From Clostridia bacterium (GTDB lineage: Bacteria > Bacillota > Clostridia > Oscillospirales > CAG-272): a stretch of DNA of 64,000 nt. The notes under the pieces are model-generated. The model was not told where the DNA came from and did not search any database. It saw nothing but the letters and a program-made list of their open reading frames with translations. Positions 16,433 through 24,456 of this stretch are shown here, piece by piece. Both the position numbers and the translations under genes were made by a program. Positions within the stretch are counted from its first letter, which is position 1; the number at the start of each line of letters is the position of its first letter. The stretch spans positions 38,387 to 102,386 of the forward strand of contig JAFTNU010000030.1 of assembly GCA_017451735.1 (NCBI GenBank), written 5' to 3'.

Positions 16433-17158
16433 TCAATCCAACGCCGCCAAAAACGCGACATCTGCGGGGAGACCGATGCCCATCCCAAAGGGCTCGCCCT
16501 TGGGGTCACAGCGGCGCAGTACGTAGCGGGATCCGCCCAAAAAAGCCGCCAGACGGGGGGCGAGATCGGGATTTCCCCAATATTCCTTGAACAGGATCGT
16601 GTCTTCGCGCTTTTCGTAAAGCACGGCGGCATCCTCGCCGCATGAAGCAAAGCCGCCCCCGTCGGCATAAAGGGAAAGAAGCTCCGGTGTGGGACGGCAA
16701 CAGGGCAGGGGTGCCAACGCATCTCTTGCGATCAGATAGGCGGTGGCAGACAGCAGATGGCAATGCTCGTCGGCCGCCGTGGCCGGCCCTTTGATCTGCA
16801 TGATGGGTGAAATGGGGGAAAAGCCTGCCTTGGCGTAAAAATCAAACAAAGAGGGGGACATGGGGCGCAAAAAGACGGGATAGCGTGCGGCCTCCTGCAG
16901 CAATAGCCTTTTGGCATATCCCTTGCCACGGTGGTTGGGGTGGGTGGCGACCGCATAAAGATAGTGTGCTTCTACTTCTCCCTTGTGGGCTACAAGAGGA
17001 TACGGTATCGAAAAAAGCATAGAGACGGGCTGTCCGTCCTCGCAGATTACCCGCAGACAGTCGGGATAACAGCGGTCGAACAAGGCCGTGGCAAAGGCCT
17101 CCTCCCCGGGAAAGGCTGTGTTGTAGAGCTCTGTACAGGCGGCACGAAGGGTATCCAT
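16433..17158 (-). CDS. GNAT-family N-acetyltransferase
   Basis: A 241-residue protein. The N-terminal half is a GNAT domain: YLYAVATHPNHRGKGYAKRLL contains the acetyl-CoA-binding R/Q-x-x-G-x-G/A loop, and FDFYAKAGF the typical late strand. The C-terminal half (about residues 130-241) is a second, weaker domain as in Eis-like or two-domain GNATs. The substrate is unknown. It has its own promoter at 17188-17216 and lies 45 bp upstream of dinB on the same strand. Confidence 0.85.
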   Translation of the reverse strand: MDTLRAACTELYNTAFPGEEAFATALFDRCYPDCLRVICEDGQPVSMLFSIPYPLVAHKGEVEAHYLYAVATHPNHRGKGYAKRLLLQEAARYPVFLRPMSPSLFDFYAKAGFSPISPIMQIKGPATAADEHCHLLSATAYLIARDALAPLPCCRPTPELLSLYADGGGFASCGEDAAVLYEKREDTILFKEYWGNPDLAPRLAAFLGGSRYVLRRCDPKGEPFGMGIGLPADVAFLAALD

Positions 17159-17187
17159 ACGGTCACCTCCTTTTTTATTCTATCAAA

Positions 17188-17216
17188 ATTTTATCACACA
17201 ACAGTATTGCCGTCAA
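17188..17216 (-). promoter_or_regulatory. Sigma-A promoter for GNAT-dinB
   Basis: TTGACG, 17 bp and TAAAAT on the minus strand, 30 bp before the GNAT start. Confidence 0.65.
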
Positions 17217-17239
17217 GAGTGGCCGGCTTTCAATTTTAT

Positions 17240-17270
17240 AAAAAAGGCTCCCTTATACGAAGGGAGCCGG
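17240..17270 (-). terminator. Terminator after the DUF2974 gene
   Basis: GGCTCCCTT, a short loop and AAGGGAGCC, followed on the minus strand by TTTTTT. Confidence 0.8.
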
Positions 17271-17306
17271 TGCAGCTGTCAATAGAAAATCAAGGCTTGC
17301 AGGCGT

Positions 17307-18458
17307 TTAAGACGACTTTTCGGAATCGTCCGACGGCAGGACGGAGCGGATGGTCTCACGCCGTGTGCGTTCCTTGCGCACGGCCTTGCGGGAGCGGTTG
17401 AGGGCAGCAAAGGAATCGTTGAGAATGGTGCGCACCTCGGGATCCAGCTCGGCGTAAGAGCCGAGGATCTTGCGGATGCTTTGCAGCTTGTTGCCCGTGA
17501 TTCCCGAAACGGTATCCTGCTCGGTGCTTTCCAGAATTGTAAACAGAGCCTCGCAAAACTGGCGCTTGCGCTCGGGACTGAGCTCGTTGACAAAGCGGTC
17601 GATGATGGCCTCGGTGTCCTGGCCGAAGGCGGTACGGGTATCGGTATACTCAAAATCAGCCCCCTTGATCTGCCAGGAGAAGGGGTCGTGCTGTAGGAGC
17701 CCCATTGCCGTGCTCTTGACGATCTTATAGTTGTCATCGTGCTCCAAAAGGACTGCCACAATAGAGGATTGGGGCAGATAAGTATGGATACGGTTGCGGA
17801 TTTCCGCGTATTCGGGGGATGAAAGGGTGTCATCACAAAAGCCGGGGCCGTCGTTATTGTAAACGGCGCGGATGCGGTGACGGTGCTCGGGACCGCAATG
17901 GACGGCTGCATACATGGCAAGGTTTCCACCCTTGGAATGTCCGCCCACAAAAATGCGGCGCAGGGGATGGGCGGCCGCCACCTCCCGCAGATATGCGGCG
18001 GCGCGGATCTGCGCGGGTACGGGGCACTCATAGGTCATACGGAAGTCCTCCTGCCAGCCAATCAGCGTGTCGTCGGTGCCCTCAAACGACACAAACAGGT
18101 TTTGCCCCGGCAACAGGATGGTGATGGCGGCAAATTGCATTCCGCTTGTCGCATCCAGCTCTTTCCGGGCGGCCAGGAGCCGCAAAGGGGCAAAACGGGG
18201 TGAGCTTTGCAGGGATTTTAATAGCTTGAGGCGGTCTCCTGTCAGCTTGCTCCCTTCCTCGGTGAGAAGAAAGGCCGCGGCGGCGTCGGCCAACCGCATG
18301 GGCTCGGCACCGGGGGAGGGGGGCACGATGCCCTCTAAACGTATGTAGGGGAGCAGGGAGAAGATCAAAGCATCCACCGGGCAGAGCGAAACACTGCCAA
18401 AGGAGAGGTCCCCCCGCCAGTCGAGGTAATCAAAAATATTGTGCAAGACCGATGCCAT
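17307..18458 (-). CDS. DUF2974 (Mbeg1-like) alpha/beta hydrolase
   Basis: A 383-residue protein with the typical start of the family (NIFDYLDWRGDLSF) and an alpha/beta-hydrolase core. The core has FVSFEGTDDTLIGWQEDF (oxyanion region), the nucleophile elbow IFVGGHSKGGNLAMYAA with Ser in GHSKGG, and a likely acid in VYNNDGPGFCDD. Mbeg1-like proteins are common in Clostridia and often considered lipases or esterases, without a firm substrate. The charged C-terminal tail (RKAVRKERTRRETIR) is unusual and may bind nucleic acid or membrane phosphates. It has its own promoter and terminator. Confidence 0.85.
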   Translation of the reverse strand: MASVLHNIFDYLDWRGDLSFGSVSLCPVDALIFSLLPYIRLEGIVPPSPGAEPMRLADAAAAFLLTEEGSKLTGDRLKLLKSLQSSPRFAPLRLLAARKELDATSGMQFAAITILLPGQNLFVSFEGTDDTLIGWQEDFRMTYECPVPAQIRAAAYLREVAAAHPLRRIFVGGHSKGGNLAMYAAVHCGPEHRHRIRAVYNNDGPGFCDDTLSSPEYAEIRNRIHTYLPQSSIVAVLLEHDDNYKIVKSTAMGLLQHDPFSWQIKGADFEYTDTRTAFGQDTEAIIDRFVNELSPERKRQFCEALFTILESTEQDTVSGITGNKLQSIRKILGSYAELDPEVRTILNDSFAALNRSRKAVRKERTRRETIRSVLPSDDSEKSS

Positions 18459-18481
18459 CCTTTCTGTCGAATTCTATTTTT

Positions 18482-18510
18482 ATGATAGCATATTCGGCGG
18501 GGACTGTCAA
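18482..18510 (-). promoter_or_regulatory. Sigma-A promoter for the DUF2974 gene
   Basis: TTGACA, 17 bp and TATCAT on the minus strand. Confidence 0.65.
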
Positions 18511-18608
18511 GGTGAGCGCGCGACGGGAATTTGCGGAAAAATGCATACGTTATGCCACTTTTTGTGCGTTTTCGGTTTGGAAACGGAAATTTAACATTCT
18601 GAACAAAG

Positions 18609-18642
18609 CAAAAACCGCATACCGTGTGGCACGGCATGCGGT
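18609..18642 (-). terminator. Terminator after the 18655-19407 gene
   Basis: ACCGCATGCCGT, a short loop and ACGGTATGCGGT on the minus strand, followed by TTTTTG. Confidence 0.8.
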
Positions 18643-18654
18643 CAAGAGAGTGGC

Positions 18655-19407
18655 TCAATAAGTTTTGTTGCTTCCACCCATGGGCTTGAGGGGCTGTACC
18701 GTAGAGGGCAGATCGGTCAAGGGCTGTGCCTGCCGCACGGGTCGGGGAGGCGTCTGCGGATCGGACACGGGTTGTTCGGTCTGTACCGTGGGGGCAGGTG
18801 CGACGGGGGTGGAAGGGGAGAGCGACTCGATGGGTGCGGTGCGGCTGTTCTCCTCCACAGGCTGCGCCGCAGGTGCGGGGGCCTCGAAGCCGACAGGCTC
18901 AACAGGTGCTGCGGGCTCGGCGGGCGGTGCCTCGCGGACAGGCTCGGCAGGAGCGGTCTCCTCAACAGATGGTGCGGGACGTGCCGGGCGGGCCACCGGT
19001 CTTGCCGCCAAGGGCTTGGGCTTTTGGGGCGCCGCTTGCGCGGGCGCCGCGGTCGGAGCCAGCTTGGAAAGGGCCTGCGTCAGTTTACGGGCCACCTCCT
19101 CGGAAAGAGCGCCGTCCGACAGGGCATGGCGCAACAGCTCCTTGGTCTCCTTTTCGGTTTCCAATTGCTTTTCGGAGTTGCTGACCAGGGTGCCGAATCC
19201 GTACAGGAGCCAGGTGAACATGGGGAGCAGAACAGCACACACAACCGAGATGACCACGCCCTGAAATCCTGCGGTACGCAGCGTCTCATCGGCGGTGTTC
19301 AGTGCAGAAAACAGAAAAAAGGCCGCCAGTGCCAGGCATCCCACAAAGCTGAGGATGGCCAGCAGAACCGCCAGAAAGCGGATACGTTTGCCGATATTTT
19401 TGAACAT
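18655..19407 (-). CDS. Two-span membrane protein with Pro/Ala-rich tail
   Basis: A 250-residue protein with two predicted membrane helices (about residues 9-33, RFLAVLLAILSFVGCLALAA, and 50-75, GVVISVVCAVLLPMFTWLL). A short coiled region follows (EKQLETEKETKELLRHAL), then about 140 residues rich in Ala, Pro, Glu and Val that look disordered. I do not recognise a named family; many Clostridia have such proteins at the membrane, sometimes annotated only as hypothetical. The start at 19407 follows AAAGGAGCATCGTC and the promoter at 19438-19466; a longer frame upstream would include the promoter and is rejected. Confidence 0.75.
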   Translation of the reverse strand: MFKNIGKRIRFLAVLLAILSFVGCLALAAFFLFSALNTADETLRTAGFQGVVISVVCAVLLPMFTWLLYGFGTLVSNSEKQLETEKETKELLRHALSDGALSEEVARKLTQALSKLAPTAAPAQAAPQKPKPLAARPVARPARPAPSVEETAPAEPVREAPPAEPAAPVEPVGFEAPAPAAQPVEENSRTAPIESLSPSTPVAPAPTVQTEQPVSDPQTPPRPVRQAQPLTDLPSTVQPLKPMGGSNKTY

Positions 19408-19437
19408 GACGATGCTCCTTTGTATGTCTTTTCTTTC

Positions 19438-19466
19438 ATTATACGATGAATTTGCTTTCGTGTCAA
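19438..19466 (-). promoter_or_regulatory. Sigma-A promoter for the 18655-19407 gene
   Basis: TTGACA, 17 bp and TATAAT on the minus strand, a full consensus match. Confidence 0.82.
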
Positions 19467-19493
19467 TAGCAAAAAAACGAGAAATGATCTTGC

Positions 19494-19528
19494 AAAAAGC
19501 GTCCGACTTGCCAAGTAGGACGCTTTTT
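19494..19528. terminator. Orphan terminator hairpin between two divergent promoters
   Basis: AAAAAGCGTCC, a 13-nt loop and GGACGCTTTTT. No gene ends here: it lies between the minus promoter at 19438-19466 and the plus promoter at 19563-19591. Confidence 0.75.
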
Positions 19529-19562
19529 GTGTGAAAGCAACGGAAAAATCCACCGAATTCCG

Positions 19563-19591
19563 TTGACTTTGGATTTTCCATATGATACAAT
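19563..19591 (+). promoter_or_regulatory. Sigma-A promoter for the DUF4965 gene
   Basis: TTGACT, 17 bp and TACAAT lie 50 bp before the start codon. Confidence 0.78.
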
Positions 19592-19642
19592 AAAACCGTA
19601 TACCACCGCAAACGCGGAATTTTTTACATAAGGAGAACCTAT

Positions 19643-21649
19643 ATGAGACTTCGTCCGCCTTCTGTATCGCTCATTACCATCGATCCCTTTTTCAACGTCT
19701 GGTCTCCCGCCGATCGGTTGACCGATGCGGATACCGCCCATTGGACCGGCTATACCAATGCCATTCTCGGCACTGTGGAGATCGACGGAAAGACCTACCG
19801 CCTGATCGGCAAGGATCACGGTGGAAATATTCCCGCCGCCAAGCAGGTAGAGCGGGATGTGGATTCCTTTACCACCACCTATGTATTCGAGCAGGACGGT
19901 GTGCGCTTGGCGCTCCTCTTTACCTCCCCCATCATGCCCGATGATTTCTATTATCTGACCCGTCCCGTCAGCTATCTGGAGATCCGCAAGGAGATCCTGG
20001 ACGGCCACAGACACACCGTTAAGGTCAAGCTGGCCGTATCCGAGCAGATCTGCCTGGATCACGAGGGCGACGATGAGGTTGAGACCGAGATTCTTTCCCT
20101 GAAGGATGGCATTCAGTCTGTTAAGATGGGCTCCAAGAGTCAGCAGGTGCTGAATCAGGAGGGGGATGACGCCCGTATCGATTGGGGCTATTTCTATCTT
20201 TCCACCGATGCCAAAAAGGCCACCGTGGGCGTGGAAAAGCAGACCATCACCTTCTTTACCTATCGCGATCAGCCCGAGAAGGAGGCCGAGATGACCTTTG
20301 TCACCGCCGAGGCCACTCTGGGTGAGTCCACCCTGTTTACCTTCGCTTATGATGATATTGCCTCCATCCAGTACTACGGCAAGAATCTGACCTCCTACTG
20401 GAACAAGGACGGCGCCAAGATCACCGACGAGATCGTGGCCGCTCACGGCGACTATGATGCGGTCATCGCCATGTGCGATGTTTTTGCCGATGAAATGTTT
20501 GTGCATGCGGTCCGTGCCGGCGGCGAGAAGTATGCCGAGCTGCTCCAACTGGCCTTCCGTCAGACCATTGCCGCGCACAAGCTGGCGGTGGATGAGAACG
20601 GCGAGATCCTTTGGGTCTCCAAGGAGTGTTACTCCAACGGCTGTGCCGCTACCGTTGATGTTTCCTATCCCTCCATCCCCTTGTTCCTGCTCTATAATCC
20701 CGAGCTGGTCAAGGGTATGATGCGTCCCGTTTACCGTGTAGCCGCCAGCGACGAGTGGAGGTTTGATTTTGCCCCCCACGATGCCGGCCGTTATCCTTTG
20801 CTCAACGGCCAGAAATACGGCCTGAAGGATGGCGTGCTCCTTTATGAGAAGCAGATGCCCGTGGAGGAGTGTGGCAACATGCTGATCATGGAGGCCACCG
20901 TGGCCATTGCCACCGGGGATGTCTCCTTTGCAAACGAGCATATGGACGTACTGGATCAGTGGGTCAAGTATCTGATCGACAACGGCCGTGATCCCGAGAA
21001 TCAGCTTTGCACCGACGACTTTGCAGGTCACCTGGCGCACAACTGCAACCTGACCCTCAAGGCCATCATGGGCCTGGCCTGCTACGGCATTCTCCAGGGC
21101 ATGAACGGTAAGAAGCGGGAAGAGAAGAAGTATATCGATATGGCCCGCAAGATGGCCGCCGATTGGGCAAAGCGCGCCGCCAACGGTGACGGCAGCTACC
21201 GCCTGGCCTTCGACCGTCCCGGTACCTTCTCCATGAAGTACAATATCGTTTGGGATAAGCTCTTCGGCACCGAGATCATGGATCGCACCGTGATCGAATC
21301 CGAGGTGGCCTCCTACCGCCGCCGTGAGCATGCCTACGGCCTGCCTCTGGATAACCGCCAGCCCTACACCAAGAGCGACTGGCTGGTCTGGACCGCAACC
21401 CTTGCCGAGTCCCGTGACGACTTTGAGCATATGGTGAACAAGCTGTGGGATGCCTTTAACAGCACCCAGACCCGTGTGCCCATGACCGACTGGTACTGGA
21501 CGGTGACCGCAGGGCAGAAGGAATATTCCAGCAAGCCCTACAACGAGCGTCATCCCCAGAAGCTGATCAAGGGCTTCCAGAACCGTACCGTGCAGGGCGG
21601 CTTGTGGATCAAGCTTTTGGAGTATACCGAGATTTTGAAAATCAAGTGA
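19643..21649 (+). CDS. Glutaminase A-like protein (DUF5127/DUF4965/DUF1793)
   Basis: A 668-residue protein with the full domain order of the GtaA-like family. The N-terminal DUF5127 part starts RPPSVSLITIDPFFNVWSPAD. The DUF4965 part contains ECYSNGCAATVDVSYPSIPLFLLYNPEL, and the C-terminal (alpha/alpha) DUF1793 part contains NQLCTDDFAGHLAHNCNLTLKA. The family is named from a fungal glutaminase, but bacterial members often sit in glycan loci and are suspected glycosidases. Here no signal peptide is present, so it acts inside the cell. The start follows AAGGAG. It is monocistronic with its own promoter and terminator. Confidence 0.87.
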   Translation: MRLRPPSVSLITIDPFFNVWSPADRLTDADTAHWTGYTNAILGTVEIDGKTYRLIGKDHGGNIPAAKQVERDVDSFTTTYVFEQDGVRLALLFTSPIMPDDFYYLTRPVSYLEIRKEILDGHRHTVKVKLAVSEQICLDHEGDDEVETEILSLKDGIQSVKMGSKSQQVLNQEGDDARIDWGYFYLSTDAKKATVGVEKQTITFFTYRDQPEKEAEMTFVTAEATLGESTLFTFAYDDIASIQYYGKNLTSYWNKDGAKITDEIVAAHGDYDAVIAMCDVFADEMFVHAVRAGGEKYAELLQLAFRQTIAAHKLAVDENGEILWVSKECYSNGCAATVDVSYPSIPLFLLYNPELVKGMMRPVYRVAASDEWRFDFAPHDAGRYPLLNGQKYGLKDGVLLYEKQMPVEECGNMLIMEATVAIATGDVSFANEHMDVLDQWVKYLIDNGRDPENQLCTDDFAGHLAHNCNLTLKAIMGLACYGILQGMNGKKREEKKYIDMARKMAADWAKRAANGDGSYRLAFDRPGTFSMKYNIVWDKLFGTEIMDRTVIESEVASYRRREHAYGLPLDNRQPYTKSDWLVWTATLAESRDDFEHMVNKLWDAFNSTQTRVPMTDWYWTVTAGQKEYSSKPYNERHPQKLIKGFQNRTVQGGLWIKLLEYTEILKIK

Positions 21650-21658
21650 TCAAAAGGG

Positions 21659-21691
21659 AAAAGCAGAGGTGCATCGCACCTCTGCTTTTTT
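21659..21691. terminator. Bidirectional terminator between DUF4965 and DUF6809 genes
   Basis: AAAGCAGAGGTGC, ATC and GCACCTCTGCTTTTTT separate two convergent genes. Confidence 0.88.
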
Positions 21692-21956
21692 AGTCCTCGC
21701 ACAAGCCTGCCACCGCCAGCTGCATCCCCAAACGAAAGGCTTGAATAAAAATTTCCTCCTCCCGCAGGCTGCTGATCGTGGCAAAGCAGTCGTCGTAGTG
21801 ATCTAACACGCGCTTCTCCTCTTCATTCAGGCGAGCGCATATTTTTTCTCTGTTGCTGTGGATCAGTTGAAACAGGCTGTCGATCTCAGGGTCGTTGGGT
21901 CCCGTCGATAAGGTCTCGGCATTGCTGTTCCAAAGGCTTTTCAGTGTTTTTCTCAT
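21690..21956 (-). CDS. DUF6809 family protein
   Basis: An 88-residue protein that matches the small DUF6809-type proteins of Clostridia: MRKTLKSLWNSNAET at the start, a middle acidic helix (LNEEEKRVLDHYDDCF) and the conserved end FIQAFRLGMQLAVAGLCED. The function is unknown, and the gene often lies beside small XRE regulators. Here it is divergent from such a regulator (22101-22319), with a 30-bp palindrome and consensus promoters between them. Its own promoter is at 22015-22043 and the ribosome site is GGAGG. Codon and base use are more AT-rich than the surroundings. Confidence 0.75.
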   Translation of the reverse strand: MRKTLKSLWNSNAETLSTGPNDPEIDSLFQLIHSNREKICARLNEEEKRVLDHYDDCFATISSLREEEIFIQAFRLGMQLAVAGLCED

Positions 21957-21980
21957 GGGTAAAAACCTCCATGTAATTTT

Positions 21981-22010
21981 CGGAATTCGTCATATATGAC
22001 TAATTCCGAA
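21981..22010. promoter_or_regulatory. 30-bp palindrome, likely operator of the XRE/DUF6809 pair
   Basis: TCGGAATT(C/A)GTCATATATGAC with its mirror arm forms a 30-bp inverted repeat with a single mismatched pair. It lies immediately downstream of the minus-strand -10, where a bound regulator would block the DUF6809 promoter. The adjacent XRE protein is the obvious candidate; this is inference. Confidence 0.65.
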
Positions 22011-22014
22011 AATA

Positions 22015-22043
22015 TTATACATCAGATGTGACGAAAAGTCAAG
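22015..22043 (-). promoter_or_regulatory. Sigma-A promoter for the DUF6809 gene
   Basis: TTGACT, 17 bp and TATAAT on the minus strand. Confidence 0.78.
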
Positions 22044-22058
22044 ACAAAATTAATCATT

Positions 22059-22087
22059 TGTGATAATATTTTGTAAATAGTATAGTT
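22059..22087 (+). promoter_or_regulatory. Promoter for the XRE regulator
   Basis: TTGTGA, 17 bp and TATAGT lie just before GGAGG and the start codon; a short leader is implied. Confidence 0.5.
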
Positions 22088-22100
22088 TGGAGGAGTTTTT

Positions 22101-22319
22101 ATGCAATACGCCAGTCGTTTAAGACAAATAAGAGAGGCAAGAAAATTAACTCAAGCTGATATCGCCAAAGTGTTAGGAACCTCTTATCAATATTATTGTA
22201 TTTACGAATCAGGTAGACGGGATATGCCCTTTAGCAGGGCAATTGAACTGGCAAGATTTTATAATGTAAGCCTTGATTATCTTGCTGGGTTAATAGATAC
22301 ACCTCGAAAGTTAGATTAA
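22101..22319 (+). CDS. Small XRE-family transcriptional regulator
   Basis: A 72-residue protein that is almost entirely one XRE/Cro helix-turn-helix: RLRQIREARKLTQADIAKVL, then TSYQYYCIYESGRRDMPF and FYNVSLDYLAGL. It has no sensing domain. The gene is clearly more AT-rich than its neighbours, suggesting acquisition from elsewhere. It is divergent from the DUF6809 gene across a 30-bp palindrome and is followed by about 1 kb of repeats rather than another gene. It probably controls itself and the DUF6809 gene. Confidence 0.88.
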   Translation: MQYASRLRQIREARKLTQADIAKVLGTSYQYYCIYESGRRDMPFSRAIELARFYNVSLDYLAGLIDTPRKLD

Positions 22320-22880
22320 ATGTGCTGTAGGAGAGGAACCCCCCTCCGCAGTCATACCGTGATGCCTCTGCGTCATTTTTTGCTCAGGATGACACGTAGC
22401 TGGGATGTTTGCACTAACATACAAAAACGGGGGTCCCTGCGGACTTGTGATACATAGCGGCTGTTTGGTGTGTTTGCGCACGCACTCTTTATGTGTCATC
22501 CTGAGCGAGCCAACAAAGGCGAGTCGAACGGATCTCGCAAACGGCAAGAAGCCGTTTGCGTGGTATGTTTGCACGAAACTTTTTGTGACAAAAGCAACTT
22601 TCTCTCACGAAGGCTATTGGTATTCCTTACGAGATCCCGCCGCGGCTAACGCCTTGCGCTTTTGCTCGCTCGGATAGAGATTTTGGTAATTTGCTTTGCA
22701 AATCGGCGGCGTTGCCGCCACAAAATCTCCAGTTACTCGCCTTCGGCGAGTTCATTCCTCGACCCGCAAAAGTTCGACTCGCTGACGCTTGCTCAGGATG
22801 ACACGTAGCCGGAATGTTCGCACAAGCGTTCATCGGAAACTCTTACTATTAATGCAATTTATTGCGAACATCTGCTCCTA
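22320..22880. repeat. Gene-free dispersed-repeat region with TCATCCTGAGC words
   Basis: No credible coding gene. The word TCATCCTGAGC occurs at about 22497 and as its complement GCTCAGGATGA at about 22381 and 22791. The last two are each followed by CACGTAGC(T/C)GG(G/A)ATGTT(T/C)GCAC, a longer shared word. Many Clostridia carry these short intergenic repeats; they show no transposase and no target duplication that I could see. Confidence 0.6.
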
Positions 22881-22882
22881 CG

Positions 22883-23223
22883 GCTCTCCTCATCCGTCAG
22901 GCTTGGCCTGCCACCTTCTCCACAGGAGAAGGTGCGTAAGGCTTTTCGCCAAAGGCGAAAAGATACTCCGCAGGAGAAGGCTACAGAGTAGCCAGCGACA
23001 AGGAGAAGGTGCGTAAGGCTTTTCGCCAAAGGCGAAAAGATACTCCGCAGGAGAAGGCTACAGAGTAGCCAGCGACAAGGAGAAGCTGCGTAAGGCTTTT
23101 CGCCAAAGGCGAAAAGGTACCCTGCTGGGGAAGGCTACCGTAGCCGCTATGTTCGCGCAAACCCGCATCAAAGCCTTCTCCTTTGGAGAAGGTGGCAGGC
23201 GAAGCCTGACGGATGAGGCCATC
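22883..23223. repeat. 340-bp inverted-repeat element containing 77-bp tandem repeats
   Basis: The outer arms (about 22886-22933 and 23170-23219) are near-exact inverted copies of one element that begins CCTCATCCGTCAGGCTT and contains CTGCCACCTTCTCC. Between them lies a 77-bp unit repeated 2.8 times (starts 22924, 23001 and 23078), each with an inner hairpin CTTTTCGCCAAAGGCGAAAAG; the third copy diverges at its end. The layout is MITE-like. No protein is encoded. Confidence 0.72.
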
Positions 23224-23314
23224 TTATGCCAACCCGTAGGGGATGTGCCCTCCCGCAATCCACGATCAACGAACGGGCGTCGCTACGCCGCAAGCCCCGC
23301 TCCTGCGTTTTTTC

Positions 23315-23343
23315 TTGACAATCCCTTTTTATCATTGTATAAT
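23315..23343 (+). promoter_or_regulatory. Sigma-A promoter for tcdA
   Basis: TTGACA, 17 bp and TATAAT, a perfect consensus pair, 35 bp before the start codon. Confidence 0.88.
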
Positions 23344-23377
23344 GAACTCAATCATGATGCAAAGAAGGGAGCCCCCT

Positions 23378-24088
23378 ATGGCAGACAAAAACAGTTGGAG
23401 TGAGCGCACTGCATTGCTGATCGGAAAAGAGGGAATCAAGCGGCTTTTCTCTACCCGTGTGGCGGTATTCGGCGTTGGCGGTGTGGGCGGCTATGTGGTG
23501 GAGGCCCTGGTGCGTGCGGGCGTGGGGGCTTTGGATCTTTTTGATCCCGATACGGTGAGTGAGACCAATCTCAACCGTCAGATCATCGCTCTGCGCAGTA
23601 CCGTGGGGCAGTATAAGACCGATGTGGCGGCGGCACGGGCGCGGGATATCAATCCCGACGTAAAAATCGAGACACGTCATCTGTTTTTCTTACCCGAGAA
23701 CGCAGGCGAGGTGGATTTTTCGGCATATGATTATGTGGTGGATGCCGTGGATACCGTAGCGGCGAAAATGGAGTTGATCCGCCGCACCAAGGCGGCAGGC
23801 GTCCCCATCATTTCCTCTATGGGAACAGGAAACAAGCTGGACCCCACCCGTTTTCGGATCAGTGATATCGAAAAGACCTCGGTCTGTCCCTTAGCGCGTA
23901 CCGTCAGGGGACTTTGTCGCAAGGAGGGGATCAGACACGTGAAGGTTCTGTGGTCCCCGGAGCAGCCCATTCGCGTCACTCTGCCTGCCGAGCATGGCAG
24001 GCATGCACCGGGGAGTATTTCCTTTGTTCCCGCGGCGGCGGGGGTGGTGATTGCCGCCGAAGTCGTAAAGGATTTGCTCCGACAATAA
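23378..24088 (+). CDS. tcdA: tRNA threonylcarbamoyladenosine dehydratase (ThiF/E1-like)
   Basis: A 236-residue E1-like protein. The nucleotide-binding loop is VAVFGVGGVGGYVVEALVRAG, followed by FDPDTVSETNLNRQ, where Asp and Arg contact ATP. YVVDAVDTVAAKMELI and the C-terminal SISFVPAAAGVVIAAEVV are typical of TcdA (YgdL). TcdA cyclises the N6-threonylcarbamoyl group of A37 in tRNAs. I chose ATG 23378, just behind AAGAAGGGAG and a consensus promoter; a longer upstream frame overlaps that promoter. The gene ends directly against a dispersed repeat. Confidence 0.9.
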   Translation: MADKNSWSERTALLIGKEGIKRLFSTRVAVFGVGGVGGYVVEALVRAGVGALDLFDPDTVSETNLNRQIIALRSTVGQYKTDVAAARARDINPDVKIETRHLFFLPENAGEVDFSAYDYVVDAVDTVAAKMELIRRTKAAGVPIISSMGTGNKLDPTRFRISDIEKTSVCPLARTVRGLCRKEGIRHVKVLWSPEQPIRVTLPAEHGRHAPGSISFVPAAAGVVIAAEVVKDLLRQ

Positions 24089-24205
24089 GCGGCGCGACCC
24101 GTCGTTGCTCCTCGCAGACGAATTCGACGAACAATAGTTCGCCATCATCCGTCTGCTCCGGTGCACCTAGGTTCACTTGCTTTTTGTCCGAGCAGGGGAG
24201 GGACG
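24089..24205 (+). repeat. Structured dispersed repeat A (copy 1), abutting the tcdA stop codon
   Basis: This begins TAAGCGGCG, with its first bases being the tcdA stop. It matches the sequence after the SPFH gene at 48951 over about 110 bp. The recurring parts are CGTCGTTGCTCCTCGCAG(A/G)CGAA, AGTTCGCCATC and CTGCTCCGGTGC. In the clearer copy the arms GCAGGCG and CGCCTGC can pair around an inner GGCGAACT/AGTTCGCC hairpin. Confidence 0.7.
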
Positions 24206-24456
24206 GCGCGCCCCGTCGTTGCTTTGAGGGGCACTTTGTAGAAAGAATGCCCCATCCGTCAGCCGCAGGCTGACACCCTCCCCACCGGGGAAGGCTGATA
24301 TCGTCCATAGCCATTCAACGGACGGAATGTTTGTAATGATTTCGAAAAAAATATGATATACTGCTATTGTTGAACGTGACAACTTTTGTAGCCTTCTCCG
24401 GTGGGGGAAGGTGGCGCCGTAGGCGACGGATGAGGCGTGCAAAACGCAGCTTGGCA
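24206..24456. repeat. Dispersed repeat B pair in inverted orientation
   Basis: CCCATCCGTCAGCCGCAGGCTGACACC (split by position: 24249-24293) and its partial complement (24391-24436, ending CGACGGATGAGGC) face each other across about 100 bp. They belong to the same family as the arms at 22.9 kb and the pair at 49.5 kb. The gap includes an AT-rich patch and no coding gene. Confidence 0.65.

Noticed and set aside
19463-21553. 696-codon minus-strand frame opposite the DUF4965 gene
   Set aside because: It is a composition shadow with no motifs; the plus-strand gene has a promoter, ribosome site and family match.
22924-23138. Possible CRISPR array
   Set aside because: The 77-bp units are contiguous with no unique spacers, only about three copies exist, and no cas gene is near.
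22320-23377. Insertion sequence
   Set aside because: No transposase frame or clear terminal target duplication is present; the repeats are short and non-coding.
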